NCBI RefSeq assembly: GCF_019492055.1
Contig: NZ_JAICBX010000003.1
Location: 620,001-684,000 of the forward strand
Length of the DNA stretch: 64,000 nucleotides
Reading direction: 5' to 3'
From: Flavimaribacter sediminis
GTDB lineage: Bacteria; Pseudomonadota; Alphaproteobacteria; Rhizobiales; Rhizobiaceae
Part shown: positions 45,840 through 54,511 of the stretch, piece by piece
How positions within the stretch are numbered: position 1 is the first letter of the stretch
How the letters are laid out: each line of letters opens with the position of its first letter
Translations under genes and position numbers: made by a program
Notes under the pieces: generated by a model
Seen by the model: only the letters and a program-made list of their open reading frames with translations
The model's database searches: none
Told to the model about the DNA's origin: nothing

Positions 45840-45856
45840 AAGCAAGCATCATGCCA
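45840..45856 (-). promoter_or_regulatory. Sigma-54 promoter of dctPQM
   Basis: Reading on the minus strand, TGGCAT-5 bases-TTGCTT matches the -24/-12 consensus TGGCAY-N5-TTGCW with the GG and GC exactly ten bases apart. Expected start site is near 45830, giving a 5' leader of about 170 bases before dctP. The adjacent DctD-like activator has a GAFTGA motif, so the assignment is well supported by context. Confidence 0.8.
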
Positions 45857-45918
45857 AACCCGGGGAGGCCCGGCAATTATCAAAATTTATGTATGAATCA
45901 GAAAGACTTGGGAAGATT

Positions 45919-45971
45919 GCGCCGTGTCGGACCGCACAGGCGCTACGGCGACATTGGGTAGCCTGCGACAC
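45919..45971. promoter_or_regulatory. Candidate DctD upstream activating sites
   Basis: About 65-130 bases upstream of the sigma-54 promoter are an inverted repeat GCGCC (45919-45923)/GGCGC (45939-45943) and a GTGTCG (45924-45929)/CGACAC (45966-45971) pair. The location fits enhancer sites for an NtrC-type activator. Confidence 0.4.
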
Positions 45972-45998
45972 AATCTGAAAGCGGCAATGGGTAGGATT

Positions 45999-47372
45999 CT
46001 ACACATCGGCCTGTTCGTCTTGGCCGACGTCCTCCACATCTGCGGTCACGCCGAGTCGCTTCATCTTGTCGTAGAGCCCTTTTCGGGAAATTCCGAGCGC
46101 CTCGTACACCGGTCGCAACGCGCCGTTATGGCGCGCTATTTCAGCTTCGATCGCCGCCTTTTCGAAGGCGGCCACCCGCTCGGCCAGCGTCGCGTCCGGA
46201 TTGCCGGCGACGTCTGACCGGTCGTCGAAACCCGACCACATACCAAGCACAAAGCGGTCGGCGTAGTTGCGCAGTTCCCGCACGTTGCCCGGCCAGTCAT
46301 GCGACAGCAATTGCAGTTCCAGGGCGTGGTCGATCGGCGGTATCTCCCTTCGATACCGGGCGCGCGCGTCCCGCGCCAGGTGGAAGAACAGCAGCGGAAT
46401 ATCGTCCTTGCGATCCCTGAGCGGCGGCAGGGTGAGGGTCACCACGTTCAGCCGATAATAAAGATCGGAACGGAATGCGCCCTTGCGCCCTTCCGCCTCC
46501 AGGTCGAATTTCGTGGCGGCCACGAAGCGCACGTCGAGCGGAACGAGATCATTCGAGCCCAGTCGTTCAATGCAGCGATGCTCGATCGCTCGCAGCAATT
46601 TGGCCTGCAGGTCGAGCGGCATGGACTCGATCTCGTCGAGGAAGATCGTCCCGCCATTGGCGTGTTCGAGCTTGCCGATGCGCTGTTTCTGCGCCCCAGT
46701 AAAGGCGCCGGGTTCGTGTCCAAACAGTTCCGACTCGAAAATGTCGGCCGGCAGCGCAGCGCAATTGATGGCCACGAAATTGCCGCCGGAACGCGGGCTG
46801 TAATCATGCAGTGCGCGGGCGACGACCTCCTTGCCGGATCCGGTTTCGCCGACGATCAGCACATCGGCGTCGGTGTCCGCGACCGTGCTTATCTGACCGC
46901 GCAGTTTGACGATCGGCGCAGAGCGGCCGGCAAGCCGCTGGATCAGGTCGTGGCGTTGGTCCAGTTCATTGCGCAATGTCCGGTTTTCAAGGACAAGCCG
47001 GCGTTTCTCCAGCGCCCGCTCGACGACCGTGGACAATCTGGAGACGACAAAGGGTTTCTCGATAAAGTCATAGGCGCCGGCCCGCATCGCCTCGACCGCC
47101 ATCTGCACGTCGCCATGCCCGGTGATCAGGATGACCGGGTAGGCGGAATCGACAGCAAGAATTTTCTTCAGCAGCGCCATGCCGTCGTCGCCCGGCATTC
47201 GAATGTCCGTGACGACCACCGCATAATCGTCACGCCCGAGCCGCGCGATAACGTCTTCCGAGCCCGCATGCGCCGTGACCGGCAGGCCCTCGAGTTCCAG
47301 CCCCTGGGCGAGCGCATGGCGCAAATCCTCGTCGTCGTCGACCAGATGAACTGTCGGGGAACCGTCGCTCAC
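45999..47372 (-). CDS. dctD: Sigma-54-dependent response regulator (DctD)
   Basis: 457 residues from the GTG at 47372, which shares one base with the dctB stop (TAGTG) and has GGAG just upstream; a longer reading from 47414 is rejected. Domains: a receiver with phospho-acceptor D56 (VTDIRMPG), an AAA+ domain with Walker A GETGSGKE at 175-182 and GAFTGA at 222-227 that contacts sigma-54, then a C-terminal Fis-type helix-turn-helix. It should activate dctPQM at 45840-45856. Partner kinase is DctB. Confidence 0.95.
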   Translation of the reverse strand: MSDGSPTVHLVDDDEDLRHALAQGLELEGLPVTAHAGSEDVIARLGRDDYAVVVTDIRMPGDDGMALLKKILAVDSAYPVILITGHGDVQMAVEAMRAGAYDFIEKPFVVSRLSTVVERALEKRRLVLENRTLRNELDQRHDLIQRLAGRSAPIVKLRGQISTVADTDADVLIVGETGSGKEVVARALHDYSPRSGGNFVAINCAALPADIFESELFGHEPGAFTGAQKQRIGKLEHANGGTIFLDEIESMPLDLQAKLLRAIEHRCIERLGSNDLVPLDVRFVAATKFDLEAEGRKGAFRSDLYYRLNVVTLTLPPLRDRKDDIPLLFFHLARDARARYRREIPPIDHALELQLLSHDWPGNVRELRNYADRFVLGMWSGFDDRSDVAGNPDATLAERVAAFEKAAIEAEIARHNGALRPVYEALGISRKGLYDKMKRLGVTADVEDVGQDEQADV

Positions 47373-49123
47373 TACTCCGCCGCCTCCCTTTGGCTGTCGA
47401 CGGACTGCAGCCACACCACGAACCGCGCGCCGCCGAGCGCGCTCTTTTCCAGAGAGATCCGTCCGCCGAAATCACGCACGATGCCGCTGGCGATCGAAAG
47501 ACCGATGCCGATGCCGCTGCCGACGCTCTTGGTCGTGAAGAAGGGCTCGAACACGCTGTCGGCGTTCTCGTCGGACACGCCCGGCCCGTCGTCGTCCACG
47601 CAAGCGGCAACATTGCCCTCGTCGTCGCACGACAGGCTGACGACGATCCTGCCATGTCCCCTGTCTCCGATGGCGTCGACCGCATTGTTGATCAGATTGA
47701 CGAAAACCTGCGAAAGGCGGATGCGTCCGCCGAGCACCTGAGGCAGGTCGTCCGGCGGGTTCCATTCGATCACGATGCCGGCCTTGTTCGCCCGCGGCTT
47801 CGTCAACATCAGGGCTTCGTCGACAATCGGGGCAAGCGTGACAGGCTTCACGCTCGTGCCGGGTTTGCGAGAAAAGGAAAGCAGGCTGCGCGACAGCCCC
47901 GCCATGCGATCGACCAGACCTGTAATGCGGCCGAGATTGTCGCGGACGCTGTCGATGCGATCCTTTTCGAGCAGCCTCACCGAATTGTCGGAATAGGTGC
48001 GGATCGCCGCAAGCGGCTGGTTGAACTCGTGGCTGAGCGCAGCGGACATCTGGCCGAGCGCGGCCAGTTTTCCGGCCTGAACAAGTTCGGCCTGGGCCTT
48101 GCGCAAGCGCTCTTCGGCCTGTCGCCTTTCGTCGATTTCCTGCGAGAGGGAGAGGTTGGTTTCGCGCAAGGCGCGGGTGCGTTCCCGGACCAGCCGCTCT
48201 AGCCTCAGCGCCGCCGATCGATCTCTGCGCATGCGCAGGATTTGCGCCTCGCGCCATTGCACGAGGGCGAACAGACCGGCGCCGATCAGCAACACCACGA
48301 GGCCGGCGATGACGCCGCCGACGAGGCTCGCCGAAAACAGCGGCCGCCTGTCGGTCAACACATGCAGCTGCCAGTCAAGAAGCGTCAGGTCTCGGGAAAG
48401 GTCGCTGCCCGGAAGCACGCTGTCCCCAACCCGATACCTCAGAGCCTCGCCGTTCACCGAGGCGAGGGAAGAAAACGGCTGCAGGCGCCATTCGGGTCGG
48501 TTGCTCAGGAAGACCGTGCCCGTACGGTCGATCACATAGACAGGATCCGGCGACAGCGACCAGGTCGCCTCCACCGCGTCGAAATTGACGTAGACGGCCA
48601 CATGTCCGATCAGCCGGGAGCCTCGCCGGACGCCGAAGGCGAAAGCGTAGACGCGACGGCCGTCGCCAGTAATCAGCGCCTGGCGGCCGAGCCGGCCCTG
48701 CGCCGAAGCGTCAAGCAGAGCGCGTTGCTGTTCGTGTGATATGGGAAAGTCGTAATCGGCTGACGCCAGCACGCTGCCGTCTGGCCGCAAAAACGCCACG
48801 TCCTCTGCGCCCGACATGCCGGAAACCTCGATCGCCTTGCGCTTCGCCTCCGCCGCGTCGCCGGAGCCTTCGAAAAGCGCGATGACGGAATCTTCATGCG
48901 CCAACAAAGGCGGCAGCAATCGGTATTTGTCGAGGATTCCGGTCAGCGCCTCCGTCTGTACGGCGAGCGTTTCCGCCGCCCGGACCTGCAACTGTCTTTC
49001 CGCCTGCATGCGCAGGAACAGACCGCCGCCATAGGCGGCGGCGGCGCCGACGACGAACGTCAGGAGCAGGACCGCCAGCTGCAGCTGGCGAAACGACCTG
49101 CGAATGGTGTATCCGCTGACCAT
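47372..49123 (-). CDS. dctB: Sensor histidine kinase (DctB)
   Basis: 583 residues. Transmembrane helices at about 15-37 and 266-290 enclose a periplasmic double-PAS/Cache sensor of some 225 residues. A coiled-coil linker then leads to the H-box with H365 (ALSHEFNQPLAAIRTY), an N-box (NLINNAVDAIGDRG) and G-boxes (DDDGPGVSDEN, GIGIGLSIASGI). This is the DctB architecture, sensing the transported acid in the periplasm. It lies 41 bases after the KDPG aldolase gene in the same direction. Confidence 0.94.
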   Translation of the reverse strand: MVSGYTIRRSFRQLQLAVLLLTFVVGAAAAYGGGLFLRMQAERQLQVRAAETLAVQTEALTGILDKYRLLPPLLAHEDSVIALFEGSGDAAEAKRKAIEVSGMSGAEDVAFLRPDGSVLASADYDFPISHEQQRALLDASAQGRLGRQALITGDGRRVYAFAFGVRRGSRLIGHVAVYVNFDAVEATWSLSPDPVYVIDRTGTVFLSNRPEWRLQPFSSLASVNGEALRYRVGDSVLPGSDLSRDLTLLDWQLHVLTDRRPLFSASLVGGVIAGLVVLLIGAGLFALVQWREAQILRMRRDRSAALRLERLVRERTRALRETNLSLSQEIDERRQAEERLRKAQAELVQAGKLAALGQMSAALSHEFNQPLAAIRTYSDNSVRLLEKDRIDSVRDNLGRITGLVDRMAGLSRSLLSFSRKPGTSVKPVTLAPIVDEALMLTKPRANKAGIVIEWNPPDDLPQVLGGRIRLSQVFVNLINNAVDAIGDRGHGRIVVSLSCDDEGNVAACVDDDGPGVSDENADSVFEPFFTTKSVGSGIGIGLSIASGIVRDFGGRISLEKSALGGARFVVWLQSVDSQREAAE

Positions 49124-49164
49124 TCAGGCAATTTATGCAGTTTTTTCGCAGAACGCCATTGGCG

Positions 49165-49806
49165 TCAGGACGCGGTCAGGGCGCAGGCTTCTTCAGCGAG
49201 GCGGGTGATCGCCTTCCAGTCGCCGGCCGTGACGAGTTCCTTCGGCGCAACCCAGGAGCCGCCGACGCAGACGACATTGGGCAATGACAGATAGCTCTTT
49301 GCGTTGGCCGGCGTAATGCCTCCGGTCGGACAGAAACTGGTTCCCGCAAGCGGCGAGGACACGGATTTCAGGAAAGCGGCGCCGCCGGATTGTTCGGCCG
49401 GAAAAAACTTCATGACGCTGTAGCCTTCCTCGCGCAGGCTCATCACCTCGCTGACGGTCGCGGCGCCCGGAAGAAGCGGCACGGGCGCTTTGCGGGAGAC
49501 GTCGAGCAGTTCCTGCGTCGTACCTGGCGTCACGATGAATTTCGAGCCGGCCCGCATCGCCTTTTCGAACTGCGCGGCGTTGAGAATGGTTCCCGAGCCA
49601 ACCTCCGCGCCTTCAACCTCGTCAGCCACGGCGCGGATCGCATCGAGCGCCGCCTCTGTGCGCAAAGTGATCTCGATTGCCTTCAGACCGCCGGCGACGA
49701 GCGCGCGCGCCAGCGGAATGGCGGTCGCCACGCTGTCAACCGCAAGCACCGGTATGACCGGCTGCAAGGTCAGGATGGAAAGCAGTTTTTCGGTCTTCAC
49801 GCCCAT
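49165..49806 (-). CDS. eda: 2-keto-3-deoxy-6-phosphogluconate aldolase
   Basis: 213 residues, the normal length. E45 (EITLRT) is the general acid/base and K133 (VMKFFPAEQ) the Schiff-base lysine; [20 protein letters not shown] and PTGGIT are family signatures. It splits KDPG to pyruvate and glyceraldehyde-3-phosphate in the Entner-Doudoroff route. Co-directional with dctB-dctD, so carbon-acid uptake and ED metabolism may be connected here. Confidence 0.95.
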   Translation of the reverse strand: MGVKTEKLLSILTLQPVIPVLAVDSVATAIPLARALVAGGLKAIEITLRTEAALDAIRAVADEVEGAEVGSGTILNAAQFEKAMRAGSKFIVTPGTTQELLDVSRKAPVPLLPGAATVSEVMSLREEGYSVMKFFPAEQSGGAAFLKSVSSPLAGTSFCPTGGITPANAKSYLSLPNVVCVGGSWVAPKELVTAGDWKAITRLAEEACALTAS

Positions 49807-49970
49807 GTCGCCCCCGGCAAGTCATTGAAACACGCTATCGTCGATACCCCGCCATACCGGCCATGTCCATACAGGCGCAAGACAGGCGCGGGAGCGACGA
49901 ACGGGGCGAAAGCGCGCAGAAGCTCACGCAACCGTTGCACATCCGCGTTTCCGGTTATATTGCAACGGCC

Positions 49971-50909
49971 ATGAACACACACGTTACGACATCGCGCGCG
50001 ACAGACCGTTTTCTGGTCGCCGCCCTCTATCATTTCACGCCGCTGCCGGATTTCGCGTCATTGCAGGCGCGCCTGCAGGAGGTTTGCGTGAACAATGGCG
50101 TGAAGGGCACGCTGCTGCTTGCGTCCGAGGGGATCAACGGAACGATCGCCGGACCGGACGACGGCATCCGCGCAGTCCTCGATCATCTGTGGTCGATTCC
50201 GGCGTTCAGCGGCCTGGAGCACAAGGAAAGCCGTGCTTCGGACATGCCGTTCAACCGGATGAAGGTGCGGCTCAAGAAAGAGATCGTGACGATGGGAGTC
50301 GAGGATATCGACCCCTTGAAAAGCGTCGGAACCTATGTCGATCCGCAAGACTGGAACGCGCTGATTTCCGACCCGGACACGATCCTTGTCGATACGCGCA
50401 ACGATTACGAGGTCGCCATCGGGAAGTTCCGGGGCGCCGTCGATCCGGAGACGAAGTCGTTTCGCGAATTTCCCGGCTGGGTGCGCGACCACGAGGAAAT
50501 GCGTGATAAACCCAGGGTCGCGATGTACTGCACCGGCGGCATACGGTGCGAGAAGGCGACCGCGTTTCTCAAGGCTGAAGGATACACCGAGGTCTTCCAC
50601 CTGAAAGGCGGCATCCTGAAATATCTCGAAGAGGTCCCGGAAGAGGAAAGTCTCTGGGAAGGCGCCTGCTTCGTTTTCGACGAACGCGTCTCCGTCGAGC
50701 ACGGCCTGAAAGAAGGGCCGCACACATTGTGCCACGCCTGCCGCCATCCGTTGACGCCACAGGAGACGCAGAGTCCGTTCTACGTCAAGGGCGTGAGCTG
50801 TCCGCATTGTCATGAATCCCGCAGCGAGGAAGACCGGGCGCGGTTCCGCGAACGCCAGAAGCAGATCGAGCTTGCGAAAAAGCGCGGCCAAAAACACATC
50901 GGCGAATAA
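49971..50909 (+). CDS. trhO: tRNA uridine(34) hydroxylase, rhodanese-like
   Basis: 312 residues from the ATG at 49971. An N-terminal acylphosphatase-like domain ([14 protein letters not shown]) precedes a rhodanese domain with catalytic C187 in [10 protein letters not shown], followed by a Cys-rich C-terminal zinc-like segment (CHACRHPL, then CPHCHE). TrhO (YceA) hydroxylates wobble uridine 34 of certain tRNAs using oxygen to make ho5U. The ribosome-binding site is poor. Ends at a bidirectional terminator. Confidence 0.93.
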   Translation: MNTHVTTSRATDRFLVAALYHFTPLPDFASLQARLQEVCVNNGVKGTLLLASEGINGTIAGPDDGIRAVLDHLWSIPAFSGLEHKESRASDMPFNRMKVRLKKEIVTMGVEDIDPLKSVGTYVDPQDWNALISDPDTILVDTRNDYEVAIGKFRGAVDPETKSFREFPGWVRDHEEMRDKPRVAMYCTGGIRCEKATAFLKAEGYTEVFHLKGGILKYLEEVPEEESLWEGACFVFDERVSVEHGLKEGPHTLCHACRHPLTPQETQSPFYVKGVSCPHCHESRSEEDRARFRERQKQIELAKKRGQKHIGE

Positions 50910-50910
50910 T

Positions 50911-50935
50911 AAAGGCGGCCGCAATGGCCGCCTTT
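50911..50935. terminator. Bidirectional terminator trhO / iron-binding protein gene
   Basis: A perfect 10-bp stem AAAGGCGGCC/GGCCGCCTTT with a 5-base loop immediately after the trhO stop and 23 bases from the end of the convergent gene. The A/T ends serve as U-tracts on both strands. Confidence 0.8.
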
Positions 50936-50957
50936 CAGGGGTCGCTGACTACCTGAA

Positions 50958-51980
50958 TCAGTTGTTGAAACCAACCATGTCGACCAGTTCGGAAGCCTTC
51001 TGGCGGTTCTTCGCGATCTCGTCGAGAGGCAGCGGATCGGGATGGATCTCGCCGAAGGATTTCACGATGTCAGACGGTTCGGCTTCCGGATAGACCGGAT
51101 ACTCGAAAACCTGTTCGGCATAGATCTCCTGGGCTTGTGGGCTGGCCAGAAATTCCATGAGCTGGAGCGCCGCGTCCTTGTTCGGAGCGTGCTTGGCGAG
51201 CGCCATGCCGGAAATGTTGACATGCGTTCCCCGAGCATCGGAGTTGGGAAACAGCACCTTGATGGCGTCGGCCCATTCTTTCTGTTCGGGTTCCTTGTCG
51301 TTGGTCATCATCAAACCAACGTAATAGGTGTTGCCGATGCCGAGATCGCACTCGCCGGCATAGATGCTTTTGGCCTGGGCGCGGTCATTTCCGGCGGGTT
51401 TGCGGGCCAGATTGTCTTTGACGCCTTTCAGCCATTCATCGGTCGCGGCCTCGCCATTGTGGGCGATCATCGAGGCGATCAGGCCGATATTGTAGCTGTG
51501 CTGGCCGCTTCGGATACAAATCTTGCCTTTCCATTTCGGATCGGCGAGCTCCTCATAGGTGATCGCGTCCTGCGCGACCCTGTCCTTCGAGGCGTAGACC
51601 ACGCGCCCGCGGGTGGTGACCCCGAACCAGTGGCCGTCCGGATCGCGATACTGCGCCGGTATTGTGGAGTTGATGGCGTCGCTGTCGACGGCTTCGGTGA
51701 CGCCTTCTTCCTTGGCGTTGCTGAGGCGGCTTATGTCGACGGTCAGAATGACGTCGGCCGGAGAGTTCTCGCCCTCGGCTTTCATCCGCTCCACCAGGCC
51801 CTTGTCGAGAAACAGAACATTGGTCTCGATGCCTGTCTTCTCTGTAAATGCGTCCAGCAGCGGCGCGATCAGGTCCGGCTGGCGATAGGAGTAGATATTG
51901 ACTTCGTCCGCCAGGGCGACGCCCGCCGTGGCGGTCGCGAAGGCTGCGCAAAGAATCGTTTTCGTGAAGCTTTTTTTCAT
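50958..51980 (-). CDS. Ferric-iron ABC transporter substrate-binding protein (FbpA/FutA type)
   Basis: 340 residues with a signal peptide (cleavage after VALA). The mature start EVNIYSYRQPDLIAPLLDAF and the tyrosine-containing NTYYVGLMM segment place it in the ferric-iron-binding group (FbpA/FutA1). It would carry Fe3+ in the periplasm to an ABC permease, which is not encoded in this window. It is divergent from rirA, and operator-like palindromes in the shared region suggest iron control. Confidence 0.88.
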   Translation of the reverse strand: MKKSFTKTILCAAFATATAGVALADEVNIYSYRQPDLIAPLLDAFTEKTGIETNVLFLDKGLVERMKAEGENSPADVILTVDISRLSNAKEEGVTEAVDSDAINSTIPAQYRDPDGHWFGVTTRGRVVYASKDRVAQDAITYEELADPKWKGKICIRSGQHSYNIGLIASMIAHNGEAATDEWLKGVKDNLARKPAGNDRAQAKSIYAGECDLGIGNTYYVGLMMTNDKEPEQKEWADAIKVLFPNSDARGTHVNISGMALAKHAPNKDAALQLMEFLASPQAQEIYAEQVFEYPVYPEAEPSDIVKSFGEIHPDPLPLDEIAKNRQKASELVDMVGFNN

Positions 51981-52028
51981 GGCGTTTCCCCTCGGTGATT
52001 TTCCTCACTGCAAAACAGGATAGTGATT

Positions 52029-52077
52029 GTCAATATTGACCGCAACAAAAACAAGATAATCACAATCATGTTATCTT
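52029..52077. promoter_or_regulatory. Candidate iron-responsive operators upstream of the iron-binding protein gene
   Basis: Two symmetric elements: the perfect 12-bp palindrome GTCAATATTGAC (52029-52040) and the inverted repeat AAGATAA-11 bases-TTATCTT (52053-52077). A minus-strand promoter TTGCGG-17 bases-TATCCT overlaps the first. RirA operators in rhizobia are AT-rich TGA/TCA-flanked sites, so RirA is a likely binder, but I cannot match it with certainty. Confidence 0.45.
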
Positions 52078-52142
52078 GGTTCAGAAGAGCAAAAACCCAT
52101 GCAGGGAGGATACCGCCATGGCCCGCTCGTTCGCCTTAAAAC

Positions 52143-52180
52143 TTGACAGACGCAATCTAAATAAATAGAATGATTCTAAA
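52143..52180 (+). promoter_or_regulatory. rirA promoter with Irr-type iron control element
   Basis: TTGACA (52143-52148), a 17-base spacer and TAGAAT (52166-52171) make a near-consensus promoter. Overlapping the -10 is AATAGAA-TGA-TTCTAAA (52164-52180), which closely matches the ICE consensus TTTAGAA-N3-TTCTAAA recognised by Irr in rhizobia; the right half is perfect and the core TAGAATGATTCTA is a full palindrome. Irr would repress rirA under low iron. Confidence 0.75.
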
Positions 52181-52202
52181 TTAGACACAGGTGAGAAGTC
52201 CC

Positions 52203-52667
52203 ATGCGGGTGACCAAACAGACAAATTATGCAGTCCGGATACTGATGTACTGCGCTGCGAATCCTATGGAACTCAGCCGCGTGCCGGAGATCGCGAAAGC
52301 TTACGGCGTTTCGGAACTGTTCCTCTTCAAGATCCTGAAACCGCTGGTGAGAGCCCGGTTGATCGAGACCGTCCGCGGACGAAACGGCGGCATCAAGCTG
52401 GCGCGCCCGGCGGAGGAGATCACCCTCTTCGACGTGGTGCGCGAAACCGAAGACAGTTTCGCCATGGCCGAATGTTTTGAAAACGAGTCCGCCGATTGTC
52501 CGCTGGTCGACAGCTGCGCCCTGAACACGGCGTGGCGGGATGCGCTCAACGCCTTTCTCATGTCCCTTTCGAAACACACGATCGCCGACCTTTCGGCTTC
52601 GCGTTTCGACATTGTCGGACGACTGGGCATTCCGACGGAACAGCCCCTGGCCGCCGCGGCGCGCTGA
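52203..52667 (+). CDS. rirA: Rhizobial iron regulator RirA
   Basis: 154-residue Rrf2-family protein beginning MRVTKQTNYAVRILMYCAAN, nearly the textbook RirA N-terminus. Helix-turn-helix RVPEIAKAYGVSELFLFKIL, then DVVRETEDSFAMAECF. C91, C99 and C105 are exactly the [Fe-S] ligand positions of characterised RirA. With an intact cluster it represses iron uptake genes when iron is plentiful. Start at the ATG 52203; an upstream ATG four codons earlier is less likely. Followed by a terminator at 52677. Confidence 0.95.
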   Translation: MRVTKQTNYAVRILMYCAANPMELSRVPEIAKAYGVSELFLFKILKPLVRARLIETVRGRNGGIKLARPAEEITLFDVVRETEDSFAMAECFENESADCPLVDSCALNTAWRDALNAFLMSLSKHTIADLSASRFDIVGRLGIPTEQPLAAAAR

Positions 52668-52676
52668 CAGGGATTT

Positions 52677-52712
52677 CGCCCCTGCCCGCCTGAGCGCCGA
52701 CAGGGGCGTTTT
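52677..52712 (+). terminator. Rho-independent terminator after rirA
   Basis: CGCCCCTG (52677-52684) pairs with CAGGGGCG (52701-52708) around a 16-base loop and is followed by TTTTCATTTT, ten bases beyond the rirA stop. Confidence 0.8.
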
Positions 52713-52729
52713 CATTTTATGATTTCAGC

Positions 52730-53011
52730 TTAAAGAACCTGGCTGAGCTTCATTGCGACGCCCATATCGCCCTCGATTTTGAGCTTTCCCTGCATGAAGG
52801 CAGCCGTCGCGTCGAGGTCTCCGGCGACGATTGATTCCAGATCTTCGAGGCTGAGACTGATCGTGCAATCGGCGTCCTTGTCTTCCGTGGTGACCGTCTG
52901 GTGGTCGATGACCAGAACGCCATCGTCGCCGCAGTCGAATTTCACGACATTGCTAAAGGAACCCTGCTCTACGCGGGGCCGAATGGTGTCGGCGATATCG
53001 GAAATGCTCAT
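52730..53011 (-). CDS. SCP2 sterol-binding-domain protein
   Basis: 93 residues forming a single SCP2 domain: VVKFDCGDDGVLVIDHQ, then DCTISLSLEDLESIVAGDLD and AFMQGKLKIEGDMGVAMKL, which is the diagnostic C-terminal block. SCP2 proteins bind lipids or acyl-CoA in the cytoplasm. The ATG at 53011 has GAGGAG upstream; a longer frame to 53389 lies antisense to the acyl-CoA dehydrogenase gene and is rejected. Divergent from that gene, fitting a fatty acid role. Confidence 0.92.
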   Translation of the reverse strand: MSISDIADTIRPRVEQGSFSNVVKFDCGDDGVLVIDHQTVTTEDKDADCTISLSLEDLESIVAGDLDATAAFMQGKLKIEGDMGVAMKLSQVL

Positions 53012-53152
53012 TCGTCGTCTCCTCTGAGGTGATGTGTTGTCGGGCGGCATATAATCGTCATCGCGGTCCGGCGCCAAGTAGGCCGTCAAAAAATTATGAC
53101 GTTGACGTAAAGGTAAATGAGTGGAATTCTCCTTTCGCCGGGAGGAAGGCCA

Positions 53153-54304
53153 ATGAAATTCACGGACGAGCACCGACAACTGGGCGCGACGGTCGCCCGG
53201 TTCGTCGAGACGGAAATCAATCCGCATGTCGACGCGTGGGAGGACGCGGAGCAGTTTCCCGCCCACGAGCTCTTCGGCAAGCTGGGACAACTCGGCCTTC
53301 TGGGCATCAAATACGACACCGCCTGCGGCGGCCTCGGGCTCGATTTTTCCTATTCCATGGTAATGGCCGAGGAACTCGGCGCAGTCCATTGCGGCGGCGT
53401 GCCGATGGCGATCGGCGTCCAGACGGACATGTGCACGCCCGCGCTCGACCGCTTCGGTTCAGATGAACTGAAGCAGGAGTGGCTGACGCCATCGATCGCC
53501 GGCGAACTGGTCGGCTGCATCGGCGTGTCGGAAGCCGGCGGCGGCTCGGACGTCGCAGCCCTCAGGACAACAGCCGTTCCGGATGGTGACGATTACATCG
53601 TCAACGGTTCGAAGATGTGGATCACCAACGGTATGCAGGCCGACTGGTGCTGCCTGCTCGCCAATACCGGCGAAGGTCCGGCCCACCGCAACAAGTCGCT
53701 GATCATCGTGCCGCTCGATTCGAAAGGCGTCACACGACAGAAAATCCACAAGATCGGCATGCATTCATCCGATACGGCCGAACTCTTCTTCGACGATGTG
53801 CGCGTGCCGAAGCGCAACCGCATCGGCCAGGAGGGCATGGGCTTCACCATGCAGATGCAGCAGTTCCAGGAGGAGCGCCTCTGGGTGGCGGCCTCCAGCC
53901 TGAAGTCGCTGGACCGGCTGATCGACGAGACCATCGCCTACACGCGCGAGCGCCGCGCCTTCGGCAAATCCGTCCTCGACAACCAGGTCGTCCATTTCCG
54001 GCTGGCCGAACTTCGCACGGAGGTCGAGAGCCTGCGCGCGCTGACCTGGCGGGCCATCGAAGACTATGTCGATGGCAATGACGCCACGCGGCTCGCCTCC
54101 ATGGCGAAACTGAAATGCGGCAGGCTCTATCGCGAAGTCGCCGACGCCTGCCTGCAATATTGGGGCGGCATGGGCTTCACCGCCGACAATCCGGTGAGCC
54201 GCGCCTATCGCGACGGTCGCCTCGGCTCCATCGGCGGCGGCGCCGACGAGATCATGCTTGGCATCATCTGCAAACTCGAGGGAACCTTGCCGGCAGGCCG
54301 TTAA
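53153..54304 (+). CDS. Acyl-CoA dehydrogenase, long-chain/isovaleryl-type active site
   Basis: 383 residues starting after GGGAGGAAGG. GVSEAGGGSDVAAL and KMWITNGMQADW are FAD-dependent dehydrogenase signatures. The C-terminal position that carries the catalytic Glu in medium-chain enzymes (EGT) reads GGGADEI here. In long-chain and isovaleryl-CoA types the base instead sits in helix G, where this protein has IDETIAYTRERRAFG. It therefore probably belongs to that class. Substrate is not fixed by sequence alone. Confidence 0.9.
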   Translation: MKFTDEHRQLGATVARFVETEINPHVDAWEDAEQFPAHELFGKLGQLGLLGIKYDTACGGLGLDFSYSMVMAEELGAVHCGGVPMAIGVQTDMCTPALDRFGSDELKQEWLTPSIAGELVGCIGVSEAGGGSDVAALRTTAVPDGDDYIVNGSKMWITNGMQADWCCLLANTGEGPAHRNKSLIIVPLDSKGVTRQKIHKIGMHSSDTAELFFDDVRVPKRNRIGQEGMGFTMQMQQFQEERLWVAASSLKSLDRLIDETIAYTRERRAFGKSVLDNQVVHFRLAELRTEVESLRALTWRAIEDYVDGNDATRLASMAKLKCGRLYREVADACLQYWGGMGFTADNPVSRAYRDGRLGSIGGGADEIMLGIICKLEGTLPAGR

Positions 54305-54511
54305 TTGCCTCTTCAATTCGAGAGCATGGCGACACGGCTGGCCTGTTACATCATCCAGAACACCTGAGCAGGACCGGCGCAACACTCCGTCAGCGACGTT
54401 ACACCGAGCTGGATAAAAAAATTCCGCTCCCTTCACAATGTCGCCCGTCACGAAAAGCCGATACACTCATAAAGTGCGCGTCATCCCCATCCCGGAAGAG
54501 GACAATCACAC

